Source of the DNA: Ornithodoros turicata
Taxonomy: Eukaryota; Arthropoda; Arachnida; Ixodida; Argasidae
NCBI RefSeq assembly: GCF_037126465.1
Contig: NC_088205.1
Span: 25,279,482 to 25,343,481, forward strand
Length of the DNA: 64,000 nucleotides
Direction: 5' to 3'
The notes under the pieces are model-generated. The model was not told the DNA's origin, searched no databases, and worked only from the letters and a program-made list of their open reading frames with translations. Position numbers and translations under genes: made by a program. Shown one piece after another: positions 22,357-34,500 of the stretch (position 1 is the stretch's first letter; the number at the start of each line of letters is the position of its first letter).

Positions 22357-23528
22357 CCAATGTATTCGTCTGTAGATAGAAAACTGTCGGTGCCTTGCGC
22401 TGGCGCCTATGCTCAACTTTTTACTTGTCGTGCGCAAGGCCAACAATTTTCATGCCTCTTAACTTCCGCTTATCAAAATGCTCTCCGGGATATAAATACT
22501 AGGGGTATAGTTGCATCACTCTACCAATGTATTCGTTTGTAGATAGAAAACTGTCTGTGTCTTGCGCTGGCGCGTTTGCCCAAATTTTTACTTGTCGTGC
22601 GCAAAGCCAGCAATTTTCATGCCTGTTAACTTCCGCTTATCAAAATGCTCTCCGGGATATAAATACTAGGGGTATAGTTGCATCATTCTACCAATGTATT
22701 CGTTTGTAGATAGAAAACTGTCGGTGTCTTGCGCTGGCGCGTTTTCTGAAATTTTTACTTGTCGTGCGCAAGGCCAGCAATTTTCATGCCTCTTAACTTC
22801 CACTTATCAAAATGCTCTCCGGGATATAAATACTAGGGGTACAGTTGCGTCACTCTACCAATGTATTCGTTTGTAGATAGAAAACTGTCTGTGCCTTGCG
22901 CTCGCGCGTTTGCCTAAATTTTTACTTGTCGTGCGCAAGGCCAGCAATTTTCATGCCTCTTAACTTCCACTTATCAAAATGCTCTCCGGGATATAAATAC
23001 TAGGGGTATAGTTGCATCATTCTACCAATGTATTCGTTTGTAGATAGAAAACTGTCGGTGTCTTGTGCTGGCGCGTTTGCCCAAATTTTTACTTGTCGTG
23101 CGCAAGGCCAGCAATTTTCATGCCTCTTAACTTCCACTTATCAAAATGCTCTCCGTTATATAAATACTAGGGGCATATTTGCATCATTCTACCAATGTAT
23201 TCGTTTGTAGATAGAAAACTGTCGGTGTCTTGTGCTGGCGCGTTTGCCCAAATTTTTACTTGTCGTGCGCAAGGCCAGCAATTTTCATGCCTCTTAACTT
23301 CCACTTTTCAAAATGCTCTCCGTTATATAAATACTAGGGGCATAGTTGCATCATTCTACCAATGTATTCGTTTGTAGATAGAAAACTGTCCGTGTCTTGC
23401 GCTGGCGCGTTTGCCCAAATTTTTACTTGTCGTGCGCAAGGCCAGCAATTTTCATGCCTCTTAACTTCCACTTATCAAAATGCTCTCCGGGATATAAATA
23501 CTAGGGGTATAGTTGCATCATTCTACCA

Positions 23529-26500
23529 ATGTATTCGTTTGTAGATAGAAAACTGTCGGTGTCTTGCGCTGGCGCGTTTTCCGAAATTTTTACTTGTCGT
23601 GCGCAAGGCCAGCAATTTTCATGCCTCTTAACTTCCACTTATCAAAATGCTCTCCGGGATATAAATACTAGGGGTATAGTTGCATCATTCTACCAAAGTA
23701 TCGTTTGTAGATAGAAAACTGTCGGTGTCTTGCGCTGGAGCGTTTGCCCAAATTTTTACTTGTCGTGCGCAAGGCCAGCAATTTTGATGCTTCTTAACTT
23801 CCACTTATCAAAATGCTCTCCGGGATATAAATACTAGGGGTATAGTTGCATCATTCTACCAATGTATTCGTTTGTAGATAGAAAACTGTCGGTGTCTTGT
23901 GCTGGCGCGTTTGCCCAAATTTTTACTTGTCGTGCGCAAGGCCAGCAATTTTCATGCCTCTTAACTTCCACTTATCAAAATGCTCTCCGTTATATAAATA
24001 CTAGGGGCATATTTGCATCATTCTACCAATGTATTCGTTTGTAGATAGAAAACTGTCGGTGTCTTGTGCTGGCGCGTTTGCCCAAATTTTTACTTGTCGT
24101 GCGCAAGGCCAGCAATTTTCATGCCTCTTAACTTCCACTTTTCAAAATGCTCTCCGTTATATAAATACTAGGGGCATAGTTGCATCATTCTACCAATGTA
24201 TTCGTTTGTAGATAGAAAACTGTCCGTGTCTTGCGCTGGCGCGTTTGCCCAAATTTTTACTTGTCGTGCGCAAGGCCAGCAATTTTCATGCCTCTTAACT
24301 TCCACTTATCAAAATGCTCTCCGGGATATAAATACTAGGGGTATAGTTGCATCATTCTACCAATGTATTCGTTTGTAGATAGAAAACTGTCGGTGTCTTG
24401 CGCTGGCGCGTTTTCCGAAATTTTTACTTGTCGTGCGCAAGGCCAGCAATTTTCATGCCTCTTAACTTCCACTTATCAAAATGCTCTCCGGGATATAAAT
24501 ACTAGGGGTATAGTTGCATCATTCTACCAAAGTATCGTTTGTAGATAGAAAACTGTCGGTGTCTTGCGCTGGAGCGTTTGCCCAAATTTTTACTTGTCGT
24601 GCGCAAGGCCAGCAATTTTCATGCTTCTTGACTTCCACTTATCAAAATGCTCTCCGGGATATAAATACTAGGGGTACAGTTGCATCATTCTACCAATGTA
24701 TTCGTTTGTAGATAGAAAACTGTCGGTGTCTTGCGCTGGAGCGTTTGCCCAAATTTTTACTTGTCGTGCGCAAGGCCAGCAATTTTGATGCTTCTTAACT
24801 TCCACTTATCAAAATGCTCTCCGGGATATAAATACTAGGGGTATAGTTGCATCATTCTACCAATGTATTCGTTTGTAGATAGAAAACTGTCGGTGTCTTG
24901 TGCTGGCGCGTTTGCCCAAATTTTTACTTGTCGTGCGCAAGGCCAGCAATTTTCATGCCTCTTAACTTCCACTTATCAAAATGCTCTCCGTTATATAAAT
25001 ACTAGGGGCATATTTGCATCATTCTACCAATGTATTCGTTTGTAGATAGAAAACTGTCGGTGTCTTGTGCTGGCGCGTTTGCCCAAATTTTTACTTGTCG
25101 TGCGCAAGGCCAGCAATTTTCATGCCTCTTAACTTCCACTTTTCAAAATGCTCTCCGTTATATAAATACTAGGGGCATAGTTGCATCATTCTACCAATGT
25201 ATTCGTTTGTAGATAGAAAACTGTCCGTGTCTTGCGCTGGCGCGTTTGCCCAAATTTTTACTTGTCGTGCGCAAGGCCAGCAATTTTCATGCCTCTTAAC
25301 TTCCACTTATCAAAATGCTCTCCGGGATATAAATACTAGGGGTATAGTTGCATCATTCTACCAATGTATTCGTTTGTAGATAGAAAACTGTCGGTGTCTT
25401 GCGCTGGCGCGTTTTCCGAAATTTTTACTTGTCGTGCGCAAGGCCAGCAATTTTCATGCCTCTTAACTTCCACTTATCAAAATGCTCTCCGGGATATAAA
25501 TACTAGGGGTATAGTTGCATCATTCTACCAAAGTATCGTTTGTAGATAGAAAACTGTCGGTGTCTTGCGCTGGAGCGTTTGCCCAAATTTTTACTTGTCG
25601 TGCGCAAGGCCAGCAATTTTCATGCTTCTTGACTTCCACTTATCAAAATGCTCTCCGGGATATAAATACTAGGGGTATAGTTGCATCATTCTACCAATGT
25701 ATTCGTTTGTAGATAGAAAACTGTCGGTGTCTTGCGCTGGAGCGTTTGCCCAAATTTTTACTTGTCGTGCGCAAGGCCAGCAATTTTGATGCTTCTTAAC
25801 TTCCACTTATCCACTTAAAATGCTCTCCGGGATATAAATACTAGGGGTATAGTTGCATCATTCTACCAATGTATTCGTTTGTAGATAGAAAACTGTCGGT
25901 GTCTTGTGCTGGCGCGTTTGCCCAAATTTTTACTTGTCGTGCGCAAGGCCAGCAATTTTCATGCCTCTTAACTTTCACTTATCAAAATGCTCTCCGTTAT
26001 ATAAATACTAGGGGTATATTTGCATCATTCTACCAATGTATTCGTTTGTAGATAGAAAACTGTCGGTGTCTTGCGCTGGAGCGTTTGCCCAAATTTTTAC
26101 TTGTCGTGCGCAAGGCCAGCAATTTTCATGCTTCTTGACTTCCACTTATCAAAATGCTCTCCGGGATATAAATACTAGGGGTGTAGTTGCATCATTTTAC
26201 CAATGTATTCGTTTGTAGATAGAAAACTGTCCGTGTCTTGCGCTGGCGCGTTTGCCCAAATTTTTACTTGTCGTGCGCAAGGCCAACAATTTTCATGCCT
26301 CTTAACTTCCGCTTATCAAAATGCCCTCCGGGATATAAATACTAGGGGTATAGTTGCATCATTCTACCAATGTATTCGTTTGTAGATAGAAAACTGTCGG
26401 TGTCTTGCGCTGGCGCGTTTGCCCAAATTTTTACTTGTCGTGCGCAAGGCCAGCAATTTTCATGCCTCTTAACTTCCACTTATCAAAATGCTCTCCGGGA

Positions 26501-26703
26501 TATAAATACTAGGGGTATAGTTGCATCATTCTACCAATGTATTCGTTTGTAGATAGAAAACTGTCTGTGCCTTGCGCTGGCGCGTTTGCCTAAATTTTTA
26601 CTTGTCGTGCGCACGGCCAGCAATTTTGATGCCTCTTAACTTCCACTTATCAAAATGCTCTCCGGGATATAAATACTAGGGGTATAGTTGCATCATTCTA
26701 CCA
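23529..26703. repeat. Higher-order block Q (19 monomers, 3175 bp), first copy
   Basis: Ordered monomer variants from 23529 to 26703 reappear at a constant 3175-bp offset (23529/26704, 24514/27689, 25515/28690, 25869/29044, 26370/29545). 3175 equals 19 x 167 with three 166-bp monomers and one +5 monomer. Inside, a 1001-bp sub-block of six monomers is itself repeated (24514 to 25515). Confidence 0.9.
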
Positions 26704-29700
26704 ATGTATTCGTTTGTAGATAGAAAACTGTCGGTGTCTTGCGCTGGCGCGTTTTCCGAAATTTTTACTTGTCGTGCGCAAGGCCAGCAATTTTCATGCC
26801 TCTTAACTTCCACTTATCAAAATGCTCTCCGGGATATAAATACTAGGGGTATAGTTGCATCATTCTACCAAAGTATCGTTTGTAGATAGAAAACTGTCGG
26901 TGTCTTGCGCTGGAGCGTTTGCCCAAATTTTTACTTGTCGTGCGCAAGGCCAGCAATTTTGATGCTTCTTAACTTCCACTTATCAAAATGCTCTCCGGGA
27001 TATAAATACTAGGGGTATAGTTGCATCATTCTACCAATGTATTCGTTTGTAGATAGAAAACTGTCGGTGTCTTGTGCTGGCGCGTTTGCCCAAATTTTTA
27101 CTTGTCGTGCGCAAGGCCAGCAATTTTCATGCCTCTTAACTTCCACTTATCAAAATGCTCTCCGTTATATAAATACTAGGGGCATATTTGCATCATTCTA
27201 CCAATGTATTCGTTTGTAGATAGAAAACTGTCGGTGTCTTGTGCTGGCGCGTTTGCCCAAATTTTTACTTGTCGTGCGCAAGGCCAGCAATTTTCATGCC
27301 TCTTAACTTCCACTTTTCAAAATGCTCTCCGTTATATAAATACTAGGGGCATAGTTGCATCATTCTACCAATGTATTCGTTTGTAGATAGAAAACTGTCC
27401 GTGTCTTGCGCTGGCGCGTTTGCCCAAATTTTTACTTGTCGTGCGCAAGGCCAGCAATTTTCATGCCTCTTAACTTCCACTTATCAAAATGCTCTCCGGG
27501 ATATAAATACTAGGGGTATAGTTGCATCATTCTACCAATGTATTCGTTTGTAGATAGAAAACTGTCGGTGTCTTGCGCTGGCGCGTTTTCCGAAATTTTT
27601 ACTTGTCGTGCGCAAGGCCAGCAATTTTCATGCCTCTTAACTTCCACTTATCAAAATGCTCTCCGGGATATAAATACTAGGGGTATAGTTGCATCATTCT
27701 ACCAAAGTATCGTTTGTAGATAGAAAACTGTCGGTGTCTTGCGCTGGAGCGTTTGCCCAAATTTTTACTTGTCGTGCGCAAGGCCAGCAATTTTCATGCT
27801 TCTTGACTTCCACTTATCAAAATGCTCTCCGGGATATAAATACTAGGGGTACAGTTGCATCATTCTACCAATGTATTCGTTTGTAGATAGAAAACTGTCG
27901 GTGTCTTGCGCTGGAGCGTTTGCCCAAATTTTTACTTGTCGTGCGCAAGGCCAGCAATTTTGATGCTTCTTAACTTCCACTTATCAAAATGCTCTCCGGG
28001 ATATAAATACTAGGGGTATAGTTGCATCATTCTACCAATGTATTCGTTTGTAGATAGAAAACTGTCGGTGTCTTGTGCTGGCGCGTTTGCCCAAATTTTT
28101 ACTTGTCGTGCGCAAGGCCAGCAATTTTCATGCCTCTTAACTTCCACTTATCAAAATGCTCTCCGTTATATAAATACTAGGGGCATATTTGCATCATTCT
28201 ACCAATGTATTCGTTTGTAGATAGAAAACTGTCGGTGTCTTGTGCTGGCGCGTTTGCCCAAATTTTTACTTGTCGTGCGCAAGGCCAGCAATTTTCATGC
28301 CTCTTAACTTCCACTTTTCAAAATGCTCTCCGTTATATAAATACTAGGGGCATAGTTGCATCATTCTACCAATGTATTCGTTTGTAGATAGAAAACTGTC
28401 CGTGTCTTGCGCTGGCGCGTTTGCCCAAATTTTTACTTGTCGTGCGCAAGGCCAGCAATTTTCATGCCTCTTAACTTCCACTTATCAAAATGCTCTCCGG
28501 GATATAAATACTAGGGGTATAGTTGCATCATTCTACCAATGTATTCGTTTGTAGATAGAAAACTGTCGGTGTCTTGCGCTGGCGCGTTTTCCGAAATTTT
28601 TACTTGTCGTGCGCAAGGCCAGCAATTTTCATGCCTCTTAACTTCCACTTATCAAAATGCTCTCCGGGATATAAATACTAGGGGTATAGTTGCATCATTC
28701 TACCAAAGTATCGTTTGTAGATAGAAAACTGTCGGTGTCTTGCGCTGGAGCGTTTGCCCAAATTTTTACTTGTCGTGCGCAAGGCCAGCAATTTTCATGC
28801 TTCTTGACTTCCACTTATCAAAATGCTCTCCGGGATATAAATACTAGGGGTATAGTTGCATCATTCTACCAATGTATTCGTTTGTAGATAGAAAACTGTC
28901 GGTGTCTTGCGCTGGAGCGTTTGCCCAAATTTTTACTTGTCGTGCGCAAGGCCAGCAATTTTGATGCTTCTTAACTTCCACTTATCCACTTAAAATGCTC
29001 TCCGGGATATAAATACTAGGGGTATAGTTGCATCATTCTACCAATGTATTCGTTTGTAGATAGAAAACTGTCGGTGTCTTGTGCTGGCGCGTTTGCCCAA
29101 ATTTTTACTTGTCGTGCGCAAGGCCAGCAATTTTCATGCCTCTTAACTTTCACTTATCAAAATGCTCTCCGTTATATAAATACTAGGGGTATATTTGCAT
29201 CATTCTACCAATGTATTCGTTTGTAGATAGAAAACTGTCGGTGTCTTGCGCTGGAGCGTTTGCCCAAATTTTTACTTGTCGTGCGCAAGGCCAGCAATTT
29301 TCATGCTTCTTGACTTCCACTTATCAAAATGCTCTCCGGGATATAAATACTAGGGGTGTAGTTGCATCATTTTACCAATGTATTCGTTTGTAGATAGAAA
29401 ACTGTCCGTGTCTTGCGCTGGCGCGTTTGCCCAAATTTTTACTTGTCGTGCGCAAGGCCAACAATTTTCATGCCTCTTAACTTCCGCTTATCAAAATGCC
29501 CTCCGGGATATAAATACTAGGGGTATAGTTGCATCATTCTACCAATGTATTCGTTTGTAGATAGAAAACTGTCGGTGTCTTGCGCTGGCGCGTTTGCCCA
29601 AATTTTTACTTGTCGTGCGCAAGGCCAGCAATTTTCATGCCTCTTAACTTCCACTTATCAAAATGCTCTCCGGGATATAAATACTAGGGGTATAGTTGCA

Positions 29701-29878
29701 TCATTCTACCAATGTATTCGTTTGTAGATAGAAAACTGTCTGTGCCTTGCGCTGGCGCGTTTGCCTAAATTTTTACTTGTCGTGCGCACGGCCAGCAATT
29801 TTGATGCCTCTTAACTTCCACTTATCAAAATGCTCTCCGGGATATAAATACTAGGGGTATAGTTGCATCATTTTACCA
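26704..29878. repeat. Higher-order block Q, second copy
   Basis: Tandem copy of 23529-26703. The match ends at 29879, where the monomer reads CTGTCCGTG rather than the CTGTCGGTG seen at 26704. I saw no difference between the copies when reading the diagnostic sites, so the duplication is recent. Confidence 0.9.
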
Positions 29879-30794
29879 ATGTATTCGTTTGTAGATAGAA
29901 AACTGTCCGTGTCTTGCGCTGGCGCGTTTGCCCAAATTTTTACTTGTCGTGCGCAAGGCCAGCAATTTTCATGCCTCTTAACTTCCACTTATCAAAATGC
30001 TCTCCGGGATATAAATACTAGGGGTATAGTTGCATCATTCTACCAATGTATTCGTTTGTAGATAGAAAACTGTCTGTGCCTTGCGCTGGCGCGTTTGCCT
30101 AAATTTTTACTTGTCGTGCGCACGGCCAGCAATTTTGATGCCTCTTAACTTCCACTTATCAAAATGCTCTCCGGGATATAAATACTAGGGGTATAGTTGC
30201 ATCATTCTACCAATGTATTCGTTTGTAGATAGAAAACTGTCGGTGTCTTGCGCTGGCGCGTTTGCCCAAATTTTTACTTGTCGTGCGCAAGGCCAGCAAT
30301 TTTCATGCCTCTTAACTTCCACTTATCAAAATGCTCTCCGGGATATAAATACTAGGGGTATAGTTGCATCACTCTACCAATATATTCGTTTGTAGATAGA
30401 AAACTGTCTGTGCCTTGCGCTGGCGCGTTTGCCTAAATTTTTACTTGTGCGCACGGCCAGCAATTTTCATGCCTCTTAACTTCCACTTATCAAAATGCTC
30501 TCCGGGATATAAATACTAGGGGTATAGTTGCATCATTTTACCAATGTATTCGTTTGTAGATAGAAAACTGTCCGTGTCTTGCGCTGGCGCGTTTGCCCAA
30601 ATTTTTACTTGTCGTGCGCATGGCCAGCAATTTTCATTCCTCTTAACTTCCACTTATTAAAATGCTCTCCGGGATATAAATACTAGAGGTATATTGCATC
30701 TTTATACCAAAGTATTCGTTTCTAGATAGAAAACTGTTGGTTCCTTGAGCTGGCGCGTATTCCCAAATTCTTACTTGCCTTTGCAAGGTCATTA

Positions 30795-30933
30795 AAAAAT
30801 GAGAAAATGGCTAGGAAGCAAGCGAGCTGATGAAGACTAGGGAACACGAAAGGATAGACACAACACGAAGTCTCATTTTTGAGACTTCGTCTTGTGTCTG
30901 TCCCTTCGTGTTCCCTAGTCTCGGGGTTTTTAC
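30795..30933. repeat. Small hairpin insert in an edge monomer, flanked by GCAAGGTCATTA repeats
   Basis: 30835-30920 is a hairpin: GACTAGGGAACACGAAAGGA pairs with its complement ending at 30920, and the stem continues through GACTTCGT around a T-rich loop, with few mismatches. GCAAGGTCATTA stands at about 30783, 30934 and 30947, so the insert sits between duplicated satellite sequence. Confidence 0.65.
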
Positions 30934-31095
30934 GCAAGGTCATTATGCAAGGTCATTAACTTTCATGCCTCTTAACTCGTAAATGCTTCCGCTTATTAAA
31001 ATGCTCACCGGGATATAAATACTGGATGCATAGTTGCATCATTCTACCGAAGTATCTTCTTCTAGGTAGATAACTGTCGGTTCCCTGCGCTCGTG
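30934..31095. repeat. Right-edge diverged satellite monomer
   Basis: CATGCCTCTTAACTCGTAAA, then GGGATATAAATACTGG and GTTGCATCATTCTACCG. It has the same extra bases after TTAACTC as the left-edge monomer at 8500-8560 (TTAACTCATGAACGCTTCC). Confidence 0.75.
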
Positions 31096-32063
31096 TGTTT
31101 TCACCCATTTTCCCATAGAGCACTTGCATTTCACGTCTACGTCCGTTTAACGAAGGAAATTATTCGTAGACGGTTTATAGTGCGTAAATATATTTATTTT
31201 ACAACATATTCAGAAACCCCAGAGAACATTGCAATTTATGGAAGTAAGTTATTGAGGAAAAAGCGTTCAAAATGCACGGCGCCTACCGGCTGTGTAGGGA
31301 TAGGCTTCTCCCAACACACGGGTGCCGTAGGTGAAGCACGCTTTAGGTTCTGTCCCTAATTCTTGGGAATGCGTAGCCTTTCATTCAACTTCACATCACA
31401 TCCAGATCACAGCCCTTCATTCAACTTCCATATCAAGTGACCTCACATCCCGTCATTGAACTTCACATCATTCTCCATGATGTTATGGTTAAGGTCGCTG
31501 AAGGCCATGAAGGTCGTGAATGAATTCGCCGTCCTATGTCTGCTTGGCGTTCGCCCCAAAGTGAAAAGGCATCGGTAAATTCGTCGACGTACACAACAGT
31601 GAGAGTTTTTGCAAGGCAGCTTCTTATCTTTTTGTACACCGTTGCAGAGCCGCCGCATTTTCCTCGAATTTCATATCTTAATGCACTTGCAAGGATTAAA
31701 CGACGGAAAACTCTGAATTCTTGCAACACAATTGACTCAGAAGCACAGCCTGCAAATTGCAAAAATCGACTCCTGAAGCGTAGGTATAAGATATGCAGAC
31801 CCAATGTTGCAACTATTCATTTAGTATATTAATTTAAATTTAGTAATTTTAAGGCATAATAAGGCATAAATCCCTTAATGCGCTGCCAGAGGGTCGATGA
31901 AACTTTTCATCGCGATGAGGAGAATAAAACGACTGACGTCCGTCTTGTCATATCTTTGGACATAGTTTATAGATCCATATGCAATGAGCGTGTTAAACAT
32001 TGTTTCGCTGTTGGAAAGGAAACATAGTAAAACTGTTTTCGCAGGACATCTTGGACACCCGGA
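31096..32063. other. Upstream region of the serpin; no gene recognised
   Basis: 31378-31480 has three imperfect CATTCAACTTCACATC repeats. A 113-codon minus-strand frame (31463-31804) and an 88-codon plus frame (31093-31359) match nothing I recognise. A splice-acceptor-like CTGTTTTCGCAG ends at 32043, 20 bases before the serpin start, so a 5' non-coding exon upstream is possible. Confidence 0.4.
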
Positions 32064-33185
32064 TTGCACAGCATGGAGATGAAAGGGGACCTCACCCAAC
32101 CAATGCTGAACGTCGCTGTGGAGATCTACAAACGGCAACCAAGCCGCAACGTTTTTTTTTCACCCTTCAGTATCGTAGCTGCACTGTCTATGATTCTACC
32201 GGGAACACGAGGCGACACAGCCAAGCAGATCGCCGCTACACTGCACATACAAGAAGACACTCACAAGGCTTTCTCGCAGCTTCTGAAATCCTTGCAGAGA
32301 TATGCGCGCGATATCACACTAAAGATTGCCACTCGCATCTACGCTCTTGAGAGCTTAAAGCCGTTGGATGATTTTTGCGCTTTCCTCAAGGACTGTTACT
32401 CCACTTCTATAGAGTCTGTGGACTTTGGTGACGACGCTGTTCGTCGTGAGATCAATGCCTGGGTTGAACAGGTCACCAACGGCAAGATTAAAGACCTCCT
32501 GCTTCCAGGTGCAGTGAGTTGCTCTACCGTGCTTATCCTCGTGAACGCCGTGTACTTCAAAGGTGCCTGGCGAAAAAGCTTCGAAGAATGCGATACCACA
32601 TCAATGGATTTTCACACAACGTCTTCCACTACAAAGGTGGTGAAAATGATGTTCCGGAATGGATGCTTCAAGATGGCATATAACAAGGAACTGAAGGCCA
32701 ATGCTTTGCAACTACCGTACAGCGGAAACGCGGCTTTCATGATCGTTCTGCTGCCGGACAACATCGATGGCTTGAAATTCCTCCAAGAACGCGTAACGCC
32801 CCAAAATCTATCGTTCACGCTACGCGTGATGAAAATGAAAGAAGATGTGGACTTGTATTTACCCAAGTTCAAAGTGGAGCAGACAATGGAGCTCAAGAAG
32901 GTACTTATGGACTTGGGTGTCAAAGACCTGTTCGAATGCTCGGCAGACCTGACAGGGATCACGGAGCGGAGTGGAGTCAGGTTCTCTGACGTCGTGCACA
33001 AGGCATTTGTTGATGTCAACGAAGAAGGCACTGAAGCAGCAGCGGCTACGTCCATGGTGATGACCGACAGCTTGCCGATTGCCGGAGATGAACCGAAGGT
33101 CTTTAAGGTGGACCATCCTTTCATGTTTTTGATTATGGCAGGAGATGTGGTCCTTTTCGTCGGTTCCCTGAGCGACCCGGAATAG
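32064..33185 (+). CDS. Serpin (serine protease inhibitor family), single coding exon
   Basis: 373 codons without interruption, within the usual 370-400 of the family. Visible serpin signatures: NVFFSPFSI at residues 29-37 (helix B region), LVNAVYFKGAW, an LPY...MIVLLP segment, VDLYLPKFKVE, and DLTGI. The hinge EEGTEAAAAT (320-329) has the small-residue run needed for insertion of the reactive loop, so an inhibitory serpin is expected. Counting from G322 as P15 puts P1 at S336 and P1' at L337. No Arg or Lys is near, unlike many tick serpins, and the loop between P1 and HPF (351-353) is about five residues longer than in antitrypsin. There is no hydrophobic signal peptide: the product begins directly with helix A, so it is intracellular or uses an upstream exon. 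ATGs at residues 4 and 6 are alternative starts. Target protease unknown. Confidence 0.93.
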   Translation: MHSMEMKGDLTQPMLNVAVEIYKRQPSRNVFFSPFSIVAALSMILPGTRGDTAKQIAATLHIQEDTHKAFSQLLKSLQRYARDITLKIATRIYALESLKPLDDFCAFLKDCYSTSIESVDFGDDAVRREINAWVEQVTNGKIKDLLLPGAVSCSTVLILVNAVYFKGAWRKSFEECDTTSMDFHTTSSTTKVVKMMFRNGCFKMAYNKELKANALQLPYSGNAAFMIVLLPDNIDGLKFLQERVTPQNLSFTLRVMKMKEDVDLYLPKFKVEQTMELKKVLMDLGVKDLFECSADLTGITERSGVRFSDVVHKAFVDVNEEGTEAAAATSMVMTDSLPIAGDEPKVFKVDHPFMFLIMAGDVVLFVGSLSDPE

Positions 33186-34429
33186 ATGGCAGTGATGTGA
33201 CAGCAAGAGTAGTATGCGTTAGCGCAGTAATAGATTTATTGCGATTTCGCCCACGGCAACGGGTCCTCAGCAGTGGCCGCTTGCACAATATAGATCACTC
33301 CCGCGACGCCCACGTATACGGGCCGATTCTCCCTCCGTACCCCCTCCCACGCGCACCATCATACAAAAAATAGACATACACAGTTGTACGTTCGATATTT
33401 TTTATTATAGTAATGGAACTGAATTCACACATGCAAGTATCTTTTCCCAATTCACACAGATAGGTATAGCAACATGTTGCTACAAGTGATAGCGAGCATT
33501 AATTACATACAATCATAGCGAGCAAAATCATAGCATATCATAAACGTTTCTTTTTGCTATCAATATGATTATATCAACTGATATCAGAAGAACAAAATCA
33601 AAGCGAACCATAATTATTCTTCCTGGCGTATCATAAACGTGTCTTACACACGCTAATTTTGTACTATGTTAATGTCTCAGGATCTGTAACGAAAGACAGC
33701 AATAATTATTTCTATCTTGGACATTTCTTACACCCACTACAAATTTTCAATCGAAATGTGAGGGTGACAGAATCATACCGATCGATATAATTATATGGGG
33801 TGTTATAATTTATAAGTTATAACACACCATAACTATTAATCAAAATCAGAATCAAAGTAGGAAAGCACTAATTTCACAACACTCACCTGAAATCAGAAAG
33901 ACAGAACCAAAGGGAACAATACTTGAATTCACACAAAACCAACTGCAGCGTTCGATTAAAACAGTGCTCAGTGGCGCACGTATCCCCCTTACGCCATCCG
34001 CAGCCACATGGGCGAAGAAGCAACTTAAAGAAACGCCGCCTCTATGCACATGCTTGCAAAGCGTTTCATCCTATATCCGCATGCGTTGGACACAGTTTTT
34101 AAAGAAAGGAGAGATTGTTAACAAATAGAACGACTTTAAAATTTTATACTAATGTGACCACCATTCTGTGCACTAAGGTCGGAGTATGCTCAACCTTCTT
34201 TATGCTCAACCAATATTGTTTTTTGAAATTGGCGGTCGTCGAAGTACTGTTTCAATTCGTCGAAGTACGAATTTCATCTGTTCATGTTCCCAGGCACCCT
34301 GAGGCTTGTGCTTGTCCATTTGTACATCCCAGCCTCAGAACTATTACTTTCCATAATACTGTTTGTTACAGATTTGAAAATATTTTATTAATGACAATGG
34401 TGCTGGGAAGAATGCCAATCACACTTGTA
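33186..34429. other. Serpin downstream region; no gene recognised
   Basis: AT-rich sequence. No AATAAA is evident close to the serpin stop. A short inverted repeat lies around 33799-33832 (GTGTTATAATTTATAAGTTA, ATAACACACC). Nothing else supported. Confidence 0.4.
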
Positions 34430-34500
34430 AAAAGAAAGTTTTTCGATTGGTGCACCCGTTCGTGAATTATTTAGCCCGGAGATTTAACTGAGACACCCTG
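34430..34500 (-). mobile_element. MITE family D, terminal fragment
   Basis: The stretch from AAAAAGAAAGTTTTTCG through GGTGCACCCGTTCGTGAATT to GATTTAACTGAGACACCCTG is the reverse complement, with differences, of 61398-61485. It represents one end of the same element family. The other end is not visible here. Confidence 0.65.

Larger units (their letters stand above)
22357..30780. repeat. 167-bp satellite array, segment 4 (~50 monomers)
   Basis: Continuation of the array. Most copies carry TGTCTTGCGC and TTCCACTTA in place of the TGCCTTGCGC / TTCCGCTTA of segment 1. Several monomers are 166 bp (CCAAAGTATCG instead of CCAATGTATTCG), and one type has a 5-bp insertion (CTTATCCACTTAAAATG). The right end decays from about 30640. 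Confidence 0.97.

Noticed and set aside
8500..30780. Dozens of repeated ~60-codon open frames in the satellite
   Set aside because: Each spans one 167-bp monomer. The period is not a multiple of three, so the frame changes every copy, there is no start context, and the frame is broken in many monomers.
8500..30780. CRISPR array
   Set aside because: Whole 167-bp units repeat with point variants and there are no unique spacers. The surrounding genes are eukaryotic.
31287..31365. Possible rRNA-like or structured RNA segment
   Set aside because: Only a loose impression. I could not match it to a known rRNA or tRNA, and no cloverleaf folds by eye.
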